Both the position numbers and the translations under genes were made by a program. The notes under the pieces were generated by a model. The model did no database searches. It was not told the DNA's origin and saw only the letters and a list, made by a program, of their open reading frames with translations. From Hymenobacter sediminicola (GTDB lineage: Bacteria; Bacteroidota; Bacteroidia; Cytophagales; Hymenobacteraceae), in the NCBI RefSeq assembly GCF_014250515.1, contig NZ_CP060202.1:1237001-1301000 (forward strand): a DNA stretch of 64,000 bases, written 5' to 3'. Below are positions 15,589 to 23,773 of this stretch, piece by piece; the first letter of the stretch is position 1, and every line of letters begins with the position of its first letter.

Positions 15589-17139
15589 CTATACGGCAGA
15601 GGTCGATTTTGGTGCCGATATAGTGGCAGTGTTGCGTTTTTCTGGCACTGGCCGAGGTTGACGAGGCCATGTGAAAATGAACGTAGCACCCTTGCCTTCC
15701 TCCGATTCGACACGGATGGTGCCGCCCTGCCGCTCCACTATTTTTTTCACAATAGCCAAGCCTACACCAGTGCTTTCCAGCGTGTCGCGCTCCGTCAGCG
15801 TCTGAAAAATGACAAAAATCCGCTCGTGATATTCCGGCGCAATGCCCGGGCCATTATCAGCGACAGAAAACGTGAAAAAGTCCTTGTCCTCTACGCACCC
15901 AATGCGCAACAGCGCCGCTTCGGGCTGATGATGATATTTGACAGCGTTGCTGATAAGATTGGTAAACACCTGCTGAAGCTGCACGCGGTTGGTGACCAGG
16001 GTTGGCAGATAAAAGGGAAGCTCCACTTCGAACCCATCTGGCAGACTCAGCGAGTCGATGATTTCGCGCAGCAGTTGCCGCACAAACACTGGCTCGTCGG
16101 CCTGGGCGGCGCGGCCTACCCGGGCCAGATCCAGAATGCCCGTGATGAGGTGCTCCATGCGGCGCACACGCTGGCGCATCAGAAGCAGAAATTCTCGGAT
16201 GTGGGGCGGAGTATCCTTGCCCATATCCTCCTCAATCCAGCGCGAAGCACTTTCGATACCCCGCAATGGTGCTTTCAAATCGTGTGATACGACGTAGGCA
16301 AACTGGTCTAGCTCCTGATTGCGGCGTTCCAGCTGGTTGATGTTGCCGTTGATGGTAATGGCCATCTGATTCAGGGACGCGGCCAGCTCACTCAACTCGT
16401 CATCCTCAGTCTCATGCAGCTGGGTGTGGTAGTGGCCCGCCGCAATCCGCGCCGACATCGAAACCATGGTTTGAATACGGCGGCCAATGAGGCGGACTAC
16501 ATACGCGGCCCATACCAGCCCGAGCAGAATAGCTAGCAGCGTGATGCCAATAGAAATCTGGCGGGTTTCGCGGATACTCTGCTGCAGCTTGACAGCCTGC
16601 TTTTCGCGCAGCTTCAGCTCTTCCCGGTCGAAGGCCGCAAACAACACCCGAATCTGGTCCATGAGGCGCTTGCCCTGCAGGCTCTCGGCCAGTGCCCGGT
16701 GCTCTACTCCCTGCAAGCCGGCCTGGTTGGGCAGGCGGCGGCGTGCTTCCCGCTTCTCGCCCACAAGCAGGTGCGAATAGTCGAGCCACTCGCGAAAAAG
16801 CTGCCGGCCCCGCACAATGCGTGCCCGTTGCCCAGACGAGGGCTCCAGCGTAGTAAGCAGATGCTCGAAATGCCCCAGCAAATACCGCTCGCCTTGGTGG
16901 TAGGGCTCCAGAACTTCTTCCTTGCCGATGAGCATGTAGCCCCGGAAGCCGGTTTCCATATCCACGATGTTGCGCATGAGCGTAGCTGCTTCGGCCGACG
17001 TACGCTGGGAGAGTTGCACCCGGCGGGCATTGCGCAGCACTTTGCGGGAAAGCTGGTAGTTGACGACTACCACGCCCACAAACAGCAGCGAAATCACCAA
17101 AAAACCAGCAAACAGCTTCGTAGAAATCTTCAGCTTCAT
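15589..17139 (-). CDS. CHASE3-HAMP sensor histidine kinase
   Basis: Inner-membrane sensor kinase of 516 residues. Layout: transmembrane helix 1 (about 9-28), periplasmic CHASE3-type sensor (about 36-190, with the family stretch MRNIVDMETGFRGYMLIG), transmembrane helix 2 (about 195-215), HAMP (to about 268), HisKA with phospho-acceptor H286 in YVVSHDLKAPLRG, and HATPase with N box NLISNAVKYH, G1 VADNGPGIAPEYHERIF and G2 STGVGLAIVKKIVERQGG. It lies 33 bases after a CZB-domain gene and 57 before the receiver gene, forming a three-gene signalling operon. Confidence 0.95.
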   Translation of the reverse strand: MKLKISTKLFAGFLVISLLFVGVVVVNYQLSRKVLRNARRVQLSQRTSAEAATLMRNIVDMETGFRGYMLIGKEEVLEPYHQGERYLLGHFEHLLTTLEPSSGQRARIVRGRQLFREWLDYSHLLVGEKREARRRLPNQAGLQGVEHRALAESLQGKRLMDQIRVLFAAFDREELKLREKQAVKLQQSIRETRQISIGITLLAILLGLVWAAYVVRLIGRRIQTMVSMSARIAAGHYHTQLHETEDDELSELAASLNQMAITINGNINQLERRNQELDQFAYVVSHDLKAPLRGIESASRWIEEDMGKDTPPHIREFLLLMRQRVRRMEHLITGILDLARVGRAAQADEPVFVRQLLREIIDSLSLPDGFEVELPFYLPTLVTNRVQLQQVFTNLISNAVKYHHQPEAALLRIGCVEDKDFFTFSVADNGPGIAPEYHERIFVIFQTLTERDTLESTGVGLAIVKKIVERQGGTIRVESEEGKGATFIFTWPRQPRPVPEKRNTATISAPKSTSAV

Positions 17140-17172
17140 GCGCTAAACAACAGGGTGGGCAAGCAGAATAAC

Positions 17173-17538
17173 TCAGTGACCCGTACGCAGCTTCTGTTCC
17201 ATAGTTTGCAGCAACTGGGTAATGTGCTCGGCCAGTCTGTCGATGGTCGGCAGCCCGGCCAAAGCAGCATCCGTTCGGCCCTGTTTGTGCAGGTCCATGA
17301 GGCGGTTGGCTTCTTCGTGCACCTGAATATGCAGCCGGTCCAACTCGTGCGACTCAGGCAGGTGCTTATAGGGGCCCAGTGCTCGGTCCCGGATCCAGTG
17401 CCCAAAATTGCACTGGTGCGGGTCGCGGATGGGTCCTTGGCTGATGCCGCTGCCATAGAGGTAGGAGCGGAGCTTGGATTTGAACAGCAAATGCTTCACC
17501 ATGCCGGATTCAAAATCCTGCTTCAGTTCGTCAGTCAT
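17173..17538 (-). CDS. Stand-alone CZB (zinc-binding chemoreceptor-type) domain protein
   Basis: A 121-residue soluble protein that looks like a single CZB domain, normally found at the C-terminus of chemoreceptors or on diguanylate cyclases, where it binds zinc through three His and one Cys. The likely ligands here are H16 (VKHLLFKSKLR), C43 (CNFGHW, the family CxFGxW signature), H70 and H74 (LHIQVH). It is the first gene of an operon with the histidine kinase and receiver gene, suggesting zinc or redox (hypochlorous acid) input to that pathway; this last point is inference. Confidence 0.8.
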   Translation of the reverse strand: MTDELKQDFESGMVKHLLFKSKLRSYLYGSGISQGPIRDPHQCNFGHWIRDRALGPYKHLPESHELDRLHIQVHEEANRLMDLHKQGRTDAALAGLPTIDRLAEHITQLLQTMEQKLRTGH

Positions 17539-17632
17539 ACAGTAAAATAGCAGAAGGAAGCGTCCCGGTCAGACGGCGTACCGGCCGCTCTGCAAGCAGC
17601 CACGCATAAAAAAAGTAAAAGCATACGCCCAG

Positions 17633-17640
17633 CAAAGATA
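17633..17640 (-). promoter_or_regulatory. Possible -7 element for the CZB/kinase operon
   Basis: Minus strand TATCTTTG, about 95 bases before the CZB start; no clear -33 element. The remainder of the 184-base divergent gap to gcvT shows nothing else. Confidence 0.35.
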
Positions 17641-17722
17641 CTACATGCATAGTGCCGCGCGGAAATGGCTAATTTCGCCGGGCCAACTTCCCCGGCCCAC
17701 CACTACTCCCACAGTTCTTCCC

Positions 17723-18829
17723 ATGAGCGAAACTCTCAAGACCGTTGTCCTGAATGATGTGCACCAGCAGCTAGGTGCCAAAATGGTGCCTTTTGCCGGC
17801 TACAATATGCCTGTGCGCTACTCCTCCGACCTCGACGAGCACCACACGGTACGCCGCGCGGTTGGCATCTTTGATGTATCGCACATGGGCGAGTTCCGGG
17901 TGCGCGGGCCGCATGCGCTTGACCTGATTCAGCGCGTGACCAGCAACGACGCCAGCAAGCTGCAGGATGGCAAAGCCCAGTATTCGTGCCTGCCCAACCA
18001 AGAAGGCGGCATCGTGGATGACTTGCTGGTGTATAAGATGGCCGATGAGGACTACCTGCTGGTTGTCAACGCCTCCAACATCGACAAAGACTGGAACTGG
18101 ATCAGCCAGCACAATACCAATGGCGCCGAAATGAAAAACGTTTCGGACGAAATCAGCCTGTTTGCGGTGCAGGGGCCCAAAGCCCAGGCCGCCTTGCAAG
18201 GCCTCACCGACACAGATCTGAGCAGTATTCCGTACTATTCATTCGTGCAGGGTACGTTTGCCGGGGCTCCTGATGTCATTATTTCGGCTACGGGATATAC
18301 TGGTGCGGGTGGCTTCGAGCTGTACGTGCCCAACCAATATGCCAAGCAGGTGTGGGACAAGGTGATGGAAGCCGGCCAGCCCTACGGCCTGAAACCCATT
18401 GGCTTGGGTGCCCGGGACACACTCCGCCTGGAAATGGGCTATTGCCTCTACGGCAATGATATCGACGACCAGACGTCGCCGCTGGAAGCTGGCTTGGGCT
18501 GGATTACTAAGTTCACCAAAGACTTCACCAACGCCGATAACCTCAAAAAGCAAAAAGAAGCTGGCGTAGAGCGTAAGCTGGTAGGCTTCCTGATGGACGG
18601 GGCCGGCATTCCGCGTGGCCACTACGAGCTGGTAAACGAAGCCGGTGAAAAAATCGGGGACGTGACGAGTGGCACCCAGTCGCCTAGCCTGAGCAAAGGC
18701 ATCGGGATGGGCTACGTGAAAACTGAGCTGAGCACGCCGGGTAGCAAGATTTTTGTGCTGGTGCGCGGCAAGCAACTGCCGGCCACAGTTGTGAAACTGC
18801 CTTTCGTGAAAGGCACCGAGGAGGCGTAA
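17723..18829 (+). CDS. gcvT: Aminomethyltransferase (glycine cleavage T protein)
   Basis: T protein of the glycine cleavage system, transferring the aminomethyl carbon from the H protein to tetrahydrofolate with ammonia release. The 368-residue product starts at the ATG at 17723 ([20 protein letters not shown]); the frame extends upstream to 17645 without homology. Landmarks: [78 protein letters not shown] (folate-site Asp region) and the C-terminal [16 protein letters not shown]. gcvH and gcvP are not nearby. Confidence 0.95.
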   Translation: MSETLKTVVLNDVHQQLGAKMVPFAGYNMPVRYSSDLDEHHTVRRAVGIFDVSHMGEFRVRGPHALDLIQRVTSNDASKLQDGKAQYSCLPNQEGGIVDDLLVYKMADEDYLLVVNASNIDKDWNWISQHNTNGAEMKNVSDEISLFAVQGPKAQAALQGLTDTDLSSIPYYSFVQGTFAGAPDVIISATGYTGAGGFELYVPNQYAKQVWDKVMEAGQPYGLKPIGLGARDTLRLEMGYCLYGNDIDDQTSPLEAGLGWITKFTKDFTNADNLKKQKEAGVERKLVGFLMDGAGIPRGHYELVNEAGEKIGDVTSGTQSPSLSKGIGMGYVKTELSTPGSKIFVLVRGKQLPATVVKLPFVKGTEEA

Positions 18830-18878
18830 GCATCAACCGGCTTTGTTGTCGTCAGTTCTCTACTGTCATTTATCTACA

Positions 18879-18994
18879 CTGTCATCCTGACTGTCATCCT
18901 GAGCAGCGCGAAGGACCTTCTTACGTCAGCACGAGCCGTTTCAATAGGTATCGTTTGCACGTAAGAAAGTCCTTCGCGCTGCTCAGGATGACAG
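18879..18994. repeat. REP-like long palindrome with tandem half-copy
   Basis: A 36-base arm at 18891-18926 (CTGTCATCCTGAGCAGCGCG...) is the inverse of 18959-18994 with one mismatch, around a 32-base loop, followed by TTTTTC. The first 12 bases are directly repeated just before (18879-18890). It lies between gcvT and comB, 22 bases before the comB ATG. The form suggests a dispersed REP/BIME-type element that could also act as a gcvT terminator. A degenerate copy of its core is found after comB. Confidence 0.75.
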
Positions 18995-19016
18995 TTTTTC
19001 TTCGCTCAGTTTTCGC

Positions 19017-19730
19017 ATGCCGACTCTTGATATCTGCTTCTCACCGGAGCTGCTGCCTCTCTACAACCTGACCGGCCGCGTGGCCGTGGTGGTAGACATT
19101 CTGCGGGCCACTTCTTCCATCGTGACAGCGCTGGCACAAGGTGTTGCGCATTTGGTACCGGTAAGCGAGCTGGCCGAATGCCGGGCGCTGGCTGCCAGCG
19201 GCTACCTAACCGCCGCCGAGCGTGATGGGCGGCAGGCAGAAGGTGTAGACCTGGGCAACTCGCCCTTCGGCTACTTGGATGGCCTTGTGCTGGTGCGCGG
19301 CCGCAAGGTGGCCATCACCACTACCAATGGCACCCGTGCCCTGCACCTGTCGCAGACGGCCGATACGGTAGTGGTAGGGGCGTTTCTGAACTTGGCGGCA
19401 GTAGTAGCGTTTCTGCGCCAACAGAACAAAGATATAGTGGTGGTGTGCGCCGGGTGGAAGGGCAAGTTCTGCCTCGAAGACACGCTCTATGCCGGAGCGC
19501 TGGCCGCGCGTCTCGCCGATACCTTCGATACAACGGACTCAGACGCTACACTAGCTGCTCTCGACCTGTGGCACACTGCGGCGCCCGATGTGGCAAGCTA
19601 CCTGCTCAAATCGTCGCATGTGCGTCGCCTCAATAGCCTGGAGTCGCACAAAGACATGGAGTTCTGCGTGCGGCCGGATGTTTACGACATCGTGCCCGTA
19701 TTCCAGAATGGTCGGATTGAGCTGCTGTAG
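19017..19730 (+). CDS. comB: 2-phosphosulfolactate phosphatase family protein (ComB)
   Basis: Member of the ComB family, whose characterised archaeal form dephosphorylates 2-phosphosulfolactate during coenzyme M synthesis. The 237-residue product shows the family motifs VAVVVDILRATSSIVTA, EGVDLGNSPF, ITTTNGTRAL and CAGWKGKFCLEDTLYAG. No other sulfolactate or coenzyme M gene is present; ComB homologues occur in many bacteria without coenzyme M, so the true substrate in this organism is open (sulfonate or sulfonolipid metabolism is possible). It starts shortly after a REP-like palindrome. Confidence 0.88.
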   Translation: MPTLDICFSPELLPLYNLTGRVAVVVDILRATSSIVTALAQGVAHLVPVSELAECRALAASGYLTAAERDGRQAEGVDLGNSPFGYLDGLVLVRGRKVAITTTNGTRALHLSQTADTVVVGAFLNLAAVVAFLRQQNKDIVVVCAGWKGKFCLEDTLYAGALAARLADTFDTTDSDATLAALDLWHTAAPDVASYLLKSSHVRRLNSLESHKDMEFCVRPDVYDIVPVFQNGRIELL

Positions 19731-19738
19731 CACGCTAC

Positions 19739-19770
19739 ACAGTCATCCTTTGTGCTGCTCAGAATGGCAG
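19739..19770. repeat. Degenerate copy of the REP-like element
   Basis: CAGTCATCCT followed by GTGCTGCTCAGAATGGCAG (19752-19770), the latter matching 16 of 19 bases of the right arm at 18976-18994. Located just after comB. Confidence 0.45.
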
Positions 19771-19796
19771 ATTGATGTGTATAGCGGCTGCTTTGC

Positions 19797-20123
19797 CTAA
19801 AGTAGTTTCTCATTGTTGCGGTGGCGGTCCGCGTCACGCATGGTTTTCTTGGCAAGGTTGCGCCGGAGGGCTTCAGTCAGGTCGACGCCGGTCTGGTTGG
19901 CCAGGCAAATAACCACGAACAACACGTCGGCCAGTTCATCGGCCAGGACTTTGTCCTTATCCGATTCCTTGAAGGACTGCTCACCATACTGCCGGGCAAT
20001 AATGCGAGCTACTTCGCCGACTTCCTCCGTGAGCATGGCCATGTTGGTTAGCTCGTTGAAATACCGGACGCCGGTCGTCTGAATCCACTGGTCAACAGTT
20101 TGCTGAGCTTCTTCGATGGTCAT
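19797..20123 (-). CDS. MazG-like nucleotide pyrophosphohydrolase
   Basis: All-alpha NTP pyrophosphatase, 108 residues. The metal-binding pattern ExxE...ExxD is seen as LTEEVGEVARIIARQYG followed by LADELADVLFVVICLAN. This short single-domain form is the MazG-related group common in Bacteroidota rather than two-domain MazG; it likely hydrolyses a non-canonical or excess nucleotide. It is 89 bases downstream of dtd on the same strand, and the two may form an operon. Confidence 0.9.
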   Translation of the reverse strand: MTIEEAQQTVDQWIQTTGVRYFNELTNMAMLTEEVGEVARIIARQYGEQSFKESDKDKVLADELADVLFVVICLANQTGVDLTEALRRNLAKKTMRDADRHRNNEKLL

Positions 20124-20212
20124 GGTGGTAGATTGGAGGGTTTTAAATTCTGACAGCGCCTTCTGTATAGACGAGGATAACCAAGCGGCAAGCTTGCTAT
20201 TCCATTAAGCCG

Positions 20213-20659
20213 TTATTCCGGTGAGTCCAGTACAATGGTGACGGGACCGTCGTTCAGCAGCTGAACCTGCATATCTGCCCCGAACTCGCCGGTAGCAACC
20301 GGCTGACCGAGTAGCTGCTCCAGTTGCCGCACAAACTGCTCGTAGAGCGGAATAGCAATAGGTGGCGGTGCGGCCCCAATGTAGCTGGGGCGGTTGCCTT
20401 TGCGGGCATCAGCCAGCAGCGTAAACTGGCTGACGACCAGCACCTGCCCACCTACATCATGCACCGAGCGGTTCATTTTGCCTTCCTCATCGGAAAAAAT
20501 GCGCAACTGCGTGAGCTTCCGCGCCATCCAGTCGAGTGAGCTGGATGTATCAGTAGGAGAGAAGCCGGCCAGCACCAGCAGGCCGGGGCCAATCTGGCCG
20601 GTAATGCGGCCTTCTACGGTGACGCTAGCGTTGCTGACTCGCTGTATAACAGTGCGCAT
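20213..20659 (-). CDS. dtd: D-aminoacyl-tRNA deacylase
   Basis: Removes D-amino acids (and glycine from tRNA-Ala) from mischarged tRNA. The 148-residue product has the N-terminus [17 protein letters not shown], the catalytic [17 protein letters not shown] motif and the C-terminal [11 protein letters not shown] (the usual Gly-cisPro motif is NxGPVT). Length is normal. It starts at the ATG at 20659 and diverges from the membrane protein gene at 20733. Confidence 0.95.
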   Translation of the reverse strand: MRTVIQRVSNASVTVEGRITGQIGPGLLVLAGFSPTDTSSSLDWMARKLTQLRIFSDEEGKMNRSVHDVGGQVLVVSQFTLLADARKGNRPSYIGAAPPPIAIPLYEQFVRQLEQLLGQPVATGEFGADMQVQLLNDGPVTIVLDSPE

Positions 20660-20732
20660 AAGAGGAAATCAGAGTATATAGCGAGCAGCGCCAAGGCTTC
20701 CGCTGGCTTTCTTCACGGGTAAAACTAGCATC

Positions 20733-22280
20733 TTGCAGCCTCTCTTGCCGCTTTTGATTGTGCAACTAGTTTCCCGCTTCTCTGCTTTCTGGCTTCCGCT
20801 GCTGGCGCTGGCAACTCTTGTAGTGGTGCGCCTGCACGGCCTCACGCTGGCTGCCTTGCCTGATTATGATTCGGTACGGAACTGGGAGATTGTACGTGAA
20901 GTAGCTACTGGCAACCTGCAGAACCTGTTTCACCACGGCAGCCCGGGCTTTTCGCTGGTGTATGCACCTGTCGCCTGGTTCACTGCCGACTATCGTGTGT
21001 TTCAGCATCTGAATGCGCTGGTGGCCGTAGCGGCGCTGGCTTGGCTGGTGCAGTTTGTGGCCCGGGAAGTCCGCTTGGCGGCGTGGGAAGCGGCGCTGTT
21101 GCTACTTTTTGCGGGCACTTCGGTGTTCCTTACTTTCTCCGGACGCGACTTTACGGCCGGCTCCTGGAGTCTGCTGCTTTTTGTGGGACTATTGCGGGCA
21201 CACTACCAGCGGCTGCAGCAGCCTAGCCCTACAACAATAGTCCAAGCAGCAGTATGGCTGGCGCTAGGCCTCAGTATCAACTATAAATTCCTGCTGACAC
21301 TCCCAATTCTGCTGCTGCTGGAGTTGCTGTACGGTGGCCGGCTGCTGTGGCAGCCTCGCACGCTGTGGCGCGTAGTGGCGGTGCTGCTGGCGCCCTACGC
21401 TGTGCTTGGCTTACTGGGAATGGCAGGTGGAGTGCCCTGGTACCGTTGGGAAGCAGTGTACTACAATCTGGTGTTTCCGGGAGCCAGCAACGCCGCTGGC
21501 CGTGCCGGTCATCTGCGCTTCGACGGACTGTATTATCTGCGCTTCCTCTGGGACTTTGAGTCGCCGGTAGTGCTGCCTGTGCTGGCAGTGGGGGTGGCGT
21601 GGCTGGGGTGGCGCTACGGGCGGCGTTGGGAGCTACTACGGCTAACGCTTGCTTGGTATCTGGCGGTATGGGCCAGCTGTTTTCTGCTAGGAATGTCGTT
21701 GCTGCTGAAGGCGCCCCGTGGGTTGCTGCTGGCGTACCCACTATTCTACATGCTGGCGTTTCTGCTACTACGGTGGGCACTTCGTAGTCGGTTCGGGTTG
21801 GCTGGCACGATGATACTGGGAACGGTAGCTGCCTTGGCTACTGGCTTCAACCTATACCGGGTGCAGCAGGAAATATATGCGTACCTGCCTACCCACTACG
21901 GAAAGGTAGCCACTTGGCTACACCAGCAGCAGCGTGGCCGCGTGCGGATAGCCAGTACTGTTAGCCTGGGCCTACGCCCGTTTTTGCAGGACACGGATAC
22001 GGTAGCGGTTGCCATGAGCGACGTACAACTGCAGGAGCTGAGGCAGAAGGGGTATCGTTTCGTGCTGCTCGATGCGGCTTGGCGCGTGGCCGGAGCAGCT
22101 CCTTTTACTTCCCTTGCACACTACACTCCGTTGGCAACCTGGTCTGAGCCGCTGCTGACTTCGCCGCTGCTTTTCCTGGAGCATTCGGAGTATACGGGCT
22201 TAGGGTACAGCGCCACCCTGGCCCGGCAACGTGCGGCCCGCCTCGATTCGGTGCAGCTGCGCCTGTACCGTTTGCCGTAG
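20733..22280 (+). CDS. Polytopic membrane protein, GT-C glycosyltransferase-like
   Basis: A 515-residue protein with about ten hydrophobic segments (for example LPLLALATLVVVRL, LLLFVGLLRAHY, FLLTLPILLLLELLY, RGLLLAYPLFYMLAFLLL) and a soluble C-terminal domain from about 390. An acidic motif LPDYDSVRNWEIV in the first extracytoplasmic loop and a following GSPGFSLVYAP resemble the catalytic loop of PMT/ArnT-like GT-C glycosyltransferases that use polyprenyl-phosphate sugars. The assignment rests on architecture, not on a diagnostic motif. The start is a TTG at 20733 and is uncertain; no ATG precedes the first membrane helix in frame. Confidence 0.6.
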   Translation: MQPLLPLLIVQLVSRFSAFWLPLLALATLVVVRLHGLTLAALPDYDSVRNWEIVREVATGNLQNLFHHGSPGFSLVYAPVAWFTADYRVFQHLNALVAVAALAWLVQFVAREVRLAAWEAALLLLFAGTSVFLTFSGRDFTAGSWSLLLFVGLLRAHYQRLQQPSPTTIVQAAVWLALGLSINYKFLLTLPILLLLELLYGGRLLWQPRTLWRVVAVLLAPYAVLGLLGMAGGVPWYRWEAVYYNLVFPGASNAAGRAGHLRFDGLYYLRFLWDFESPVVLPVLAVGVAWLGWRYGRRWELLRLTLAWYLAVWASCFLLGMSLLLKAPRGLLLAYPLFYMLAFLLLRWALRSRFGLAGTMILGTVAALATGFNLYRVQQEIYAYLPTHYGKVATWLHQQQRGRVRIASTVSLGLRPFLQDTDTVAVAMSDVQLQELRQKGYRFVLLDAAWRVAGAAPFTSLAHYTPLATWSEPLLTSPLLFLEHSEYTGLGYSATLARQRAARLDSVQLRLYRLP

Positions 22281-22301
22281 AGCAGCCGGCCAACTAGGTA
22301 A

Positions 22302-22339
22302 AAAAGAAGCGCGGCACCTTCAGGAGCCGCGCTTCTTTT
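22302..22339. terminator. Bidirectional terminator between convergent genes
   Basis: AAAAGAAGCGCGGC and GCCGCGCTTCTTTT form a perfect 14-base stem with a 10-base loop, with A/T tracts at both ends. Confidence 0.9.
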
Positions 22340-22359
22340 GCCAAACAAAGGTGCCGCGC

Positions 22360-23724
22360 TTACGGGTTTACTTTGGTCGGAAGGTTATTGACATTCAGGA
22401 GTGGGATATTCGCATCGTATGTGCTATTGATGACACGTAGAAAAGTGTTAGCCAACAACGCATTGCCGCGCGGCGTGAGCGAATAACCATCAAGCGAGTA
22501 GAAGTTGCCACGTACCAGCTCCGACGTATACAACACGCCATTTACGTTAATCTGGTCCGCTACCTGCTGAAACAGCGCGTCGTTCACATCAATAAGCGGC
22601 TGCTTGAAGGTGGTCTGGTTACGGGTCCGCAGCTCGTCGCGGTAAAGCGTCATGGCCCCGTTGATGCGTGCAAACTCAATGTAGTCCAGCACGTCGCTGC
22701 CGCTGATAGGGTTCTGCTCGTCACCGTAAGGCACGGTCTGCGGAGCGCCCGTCACCGACTCCAGACGGCCAATGCGGCGCTGACCAGCCGGCAGAATGTA
22801 GTCGTCGTTGGACACTGGTTGTAGTGCGCCATTAAATGCCCGAACGTAGAGCGTGTAGGTCGGACGGTTGGAGCTGACTCGTAGGCGTTCCTGCAAGGCC
22901 ACGCCATTGCTGAGTCGCAGTAGGGGCAGTGTCGTCAGGGCCGGAGGCAGGGCAATAACCCCGTTGCGGCCGTTGGCGGTTAGCTGCGTAAGCAGCTGGC
23001 CGGCGTTCTGGGCCATGGTGCTACCCGATGGCAGCGGACCGCAGCTTCCACCACTCAGCAGATAGGGCAGCATGTCATCGAGGCCCGCAAAGAAAGTGAA
23101 GAACGTAGCGTTGGGGCTGGCCGTCGTTACTACCTGCAGATACGTACTGTTGCTATTGGCTGGCAGAATACGCTCAAAATACGGATTGAATAGTCCTACA
23201 CGGGTCAGATTTGCCGCATTGCCAAGTCCTGCCGTTGCAATCTGCGTCAGGCGCAGGCCCGGTACGCCCAGGTTCTGGGGCAGCGTAGTAGCAGCCCGCG
23301 GGTATTGGTATACCGTATCGGCTCCGTTGCAGCCGGCAACATTGATGAAGCGCCCCAGTGTGGTAGCGGCCGGAACCTTGCGTGTAATGGGCAACCCATT
23401 ATCCTGCAGACCCACCAATGTCAGATAGCCCGTGCCCGCGCCATCCTCCAGCAGAGGCAGCGAAAATTCTGCTTCCGTATTTACCAGTGCAAACTGGTTG
23501 GCCAGCATGTTGGCGTAGGAGTACGTCTGGCTCTGACGCGTGAGGCCGCCATCAGCGAAGCCGGCCGTATAAGAGTCGCCAACGGCGAGGTAGCAGGTCA
23601 GGTTGAGGCTGCCGCTGCTGGGAGCCGGCTCAGTCTGATCAGGCGAGCAGCCAACGAACGTAAGCAGGGCCGTAGCAACGGTTGGAAGAGCTACACGGCC
23701 GAAAGAGAAGGAGAAGTTGCGCAC
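22360..23724 (-). CDS. SGNH/GDSL-family lipoprotein
   Basis: Predicted outer-membrane or periplasmic lipoprotein of 454 residues (GTG start at 23724), with lipobox FVGC at about residue 26 and the GDS motif in YLAVGDSYTAGFADGGL. SGNH hydrolases act as esterases or lipases; the C-terminal catalytic D-x-x-H is not evident, although DGYSLTPRGNALLAN near the end occupies the place where it would be. It follows a FadL-type porin gene by 49 bases, a pairing seen repeatedly in Bacteroidota, so a joint role in uptake or processing of hydrophobic compounds is likely. Confidence 0.82.
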   Translation of the reverse strand: MRNFSFSFGRVALPTVATALLTFVGCSPDQTEPAPSSGSLNLTCYLAVGDSYTAGFADGGLTRQSQTYSYANMLANQFALVNTEAEFSLPLLEDGAGTGYLTLVGLQDNGLPITRKVPAATTLGRFINVAGCNGADTVYQYPRAATTLPQNLGVPGLRLTQIATAGLGNAANLTRVGLFNPYFERILPANSNSTYLQVVTTASPNATFFTFFAGLDDMLPYLLSGGSCGPLPSGSTMAQNAGQLLTQLTANGRNGVIALPPALTTLPLLRLSNGVALQERLRVSSNRPTYTLYVRAFNGALQPVSNDDYILPAGQRRIGRLESVTGAPQTVPYGDEQNPISGSDVLDYIEFARINGAMTLYRDELRTRNQTTFKQPLIDVNDALFQQVADQINVNGVLYTSELVRGNFYSLDGYSLTPRGNALLANTFLRVINSTYDANIPLLNVNNLPTKVNP

Positions 23725-23773
23725 TGGTAGGCAGGCGTTAGATTGAGATGGAAACGAGCCTCAGCCCGGACTA

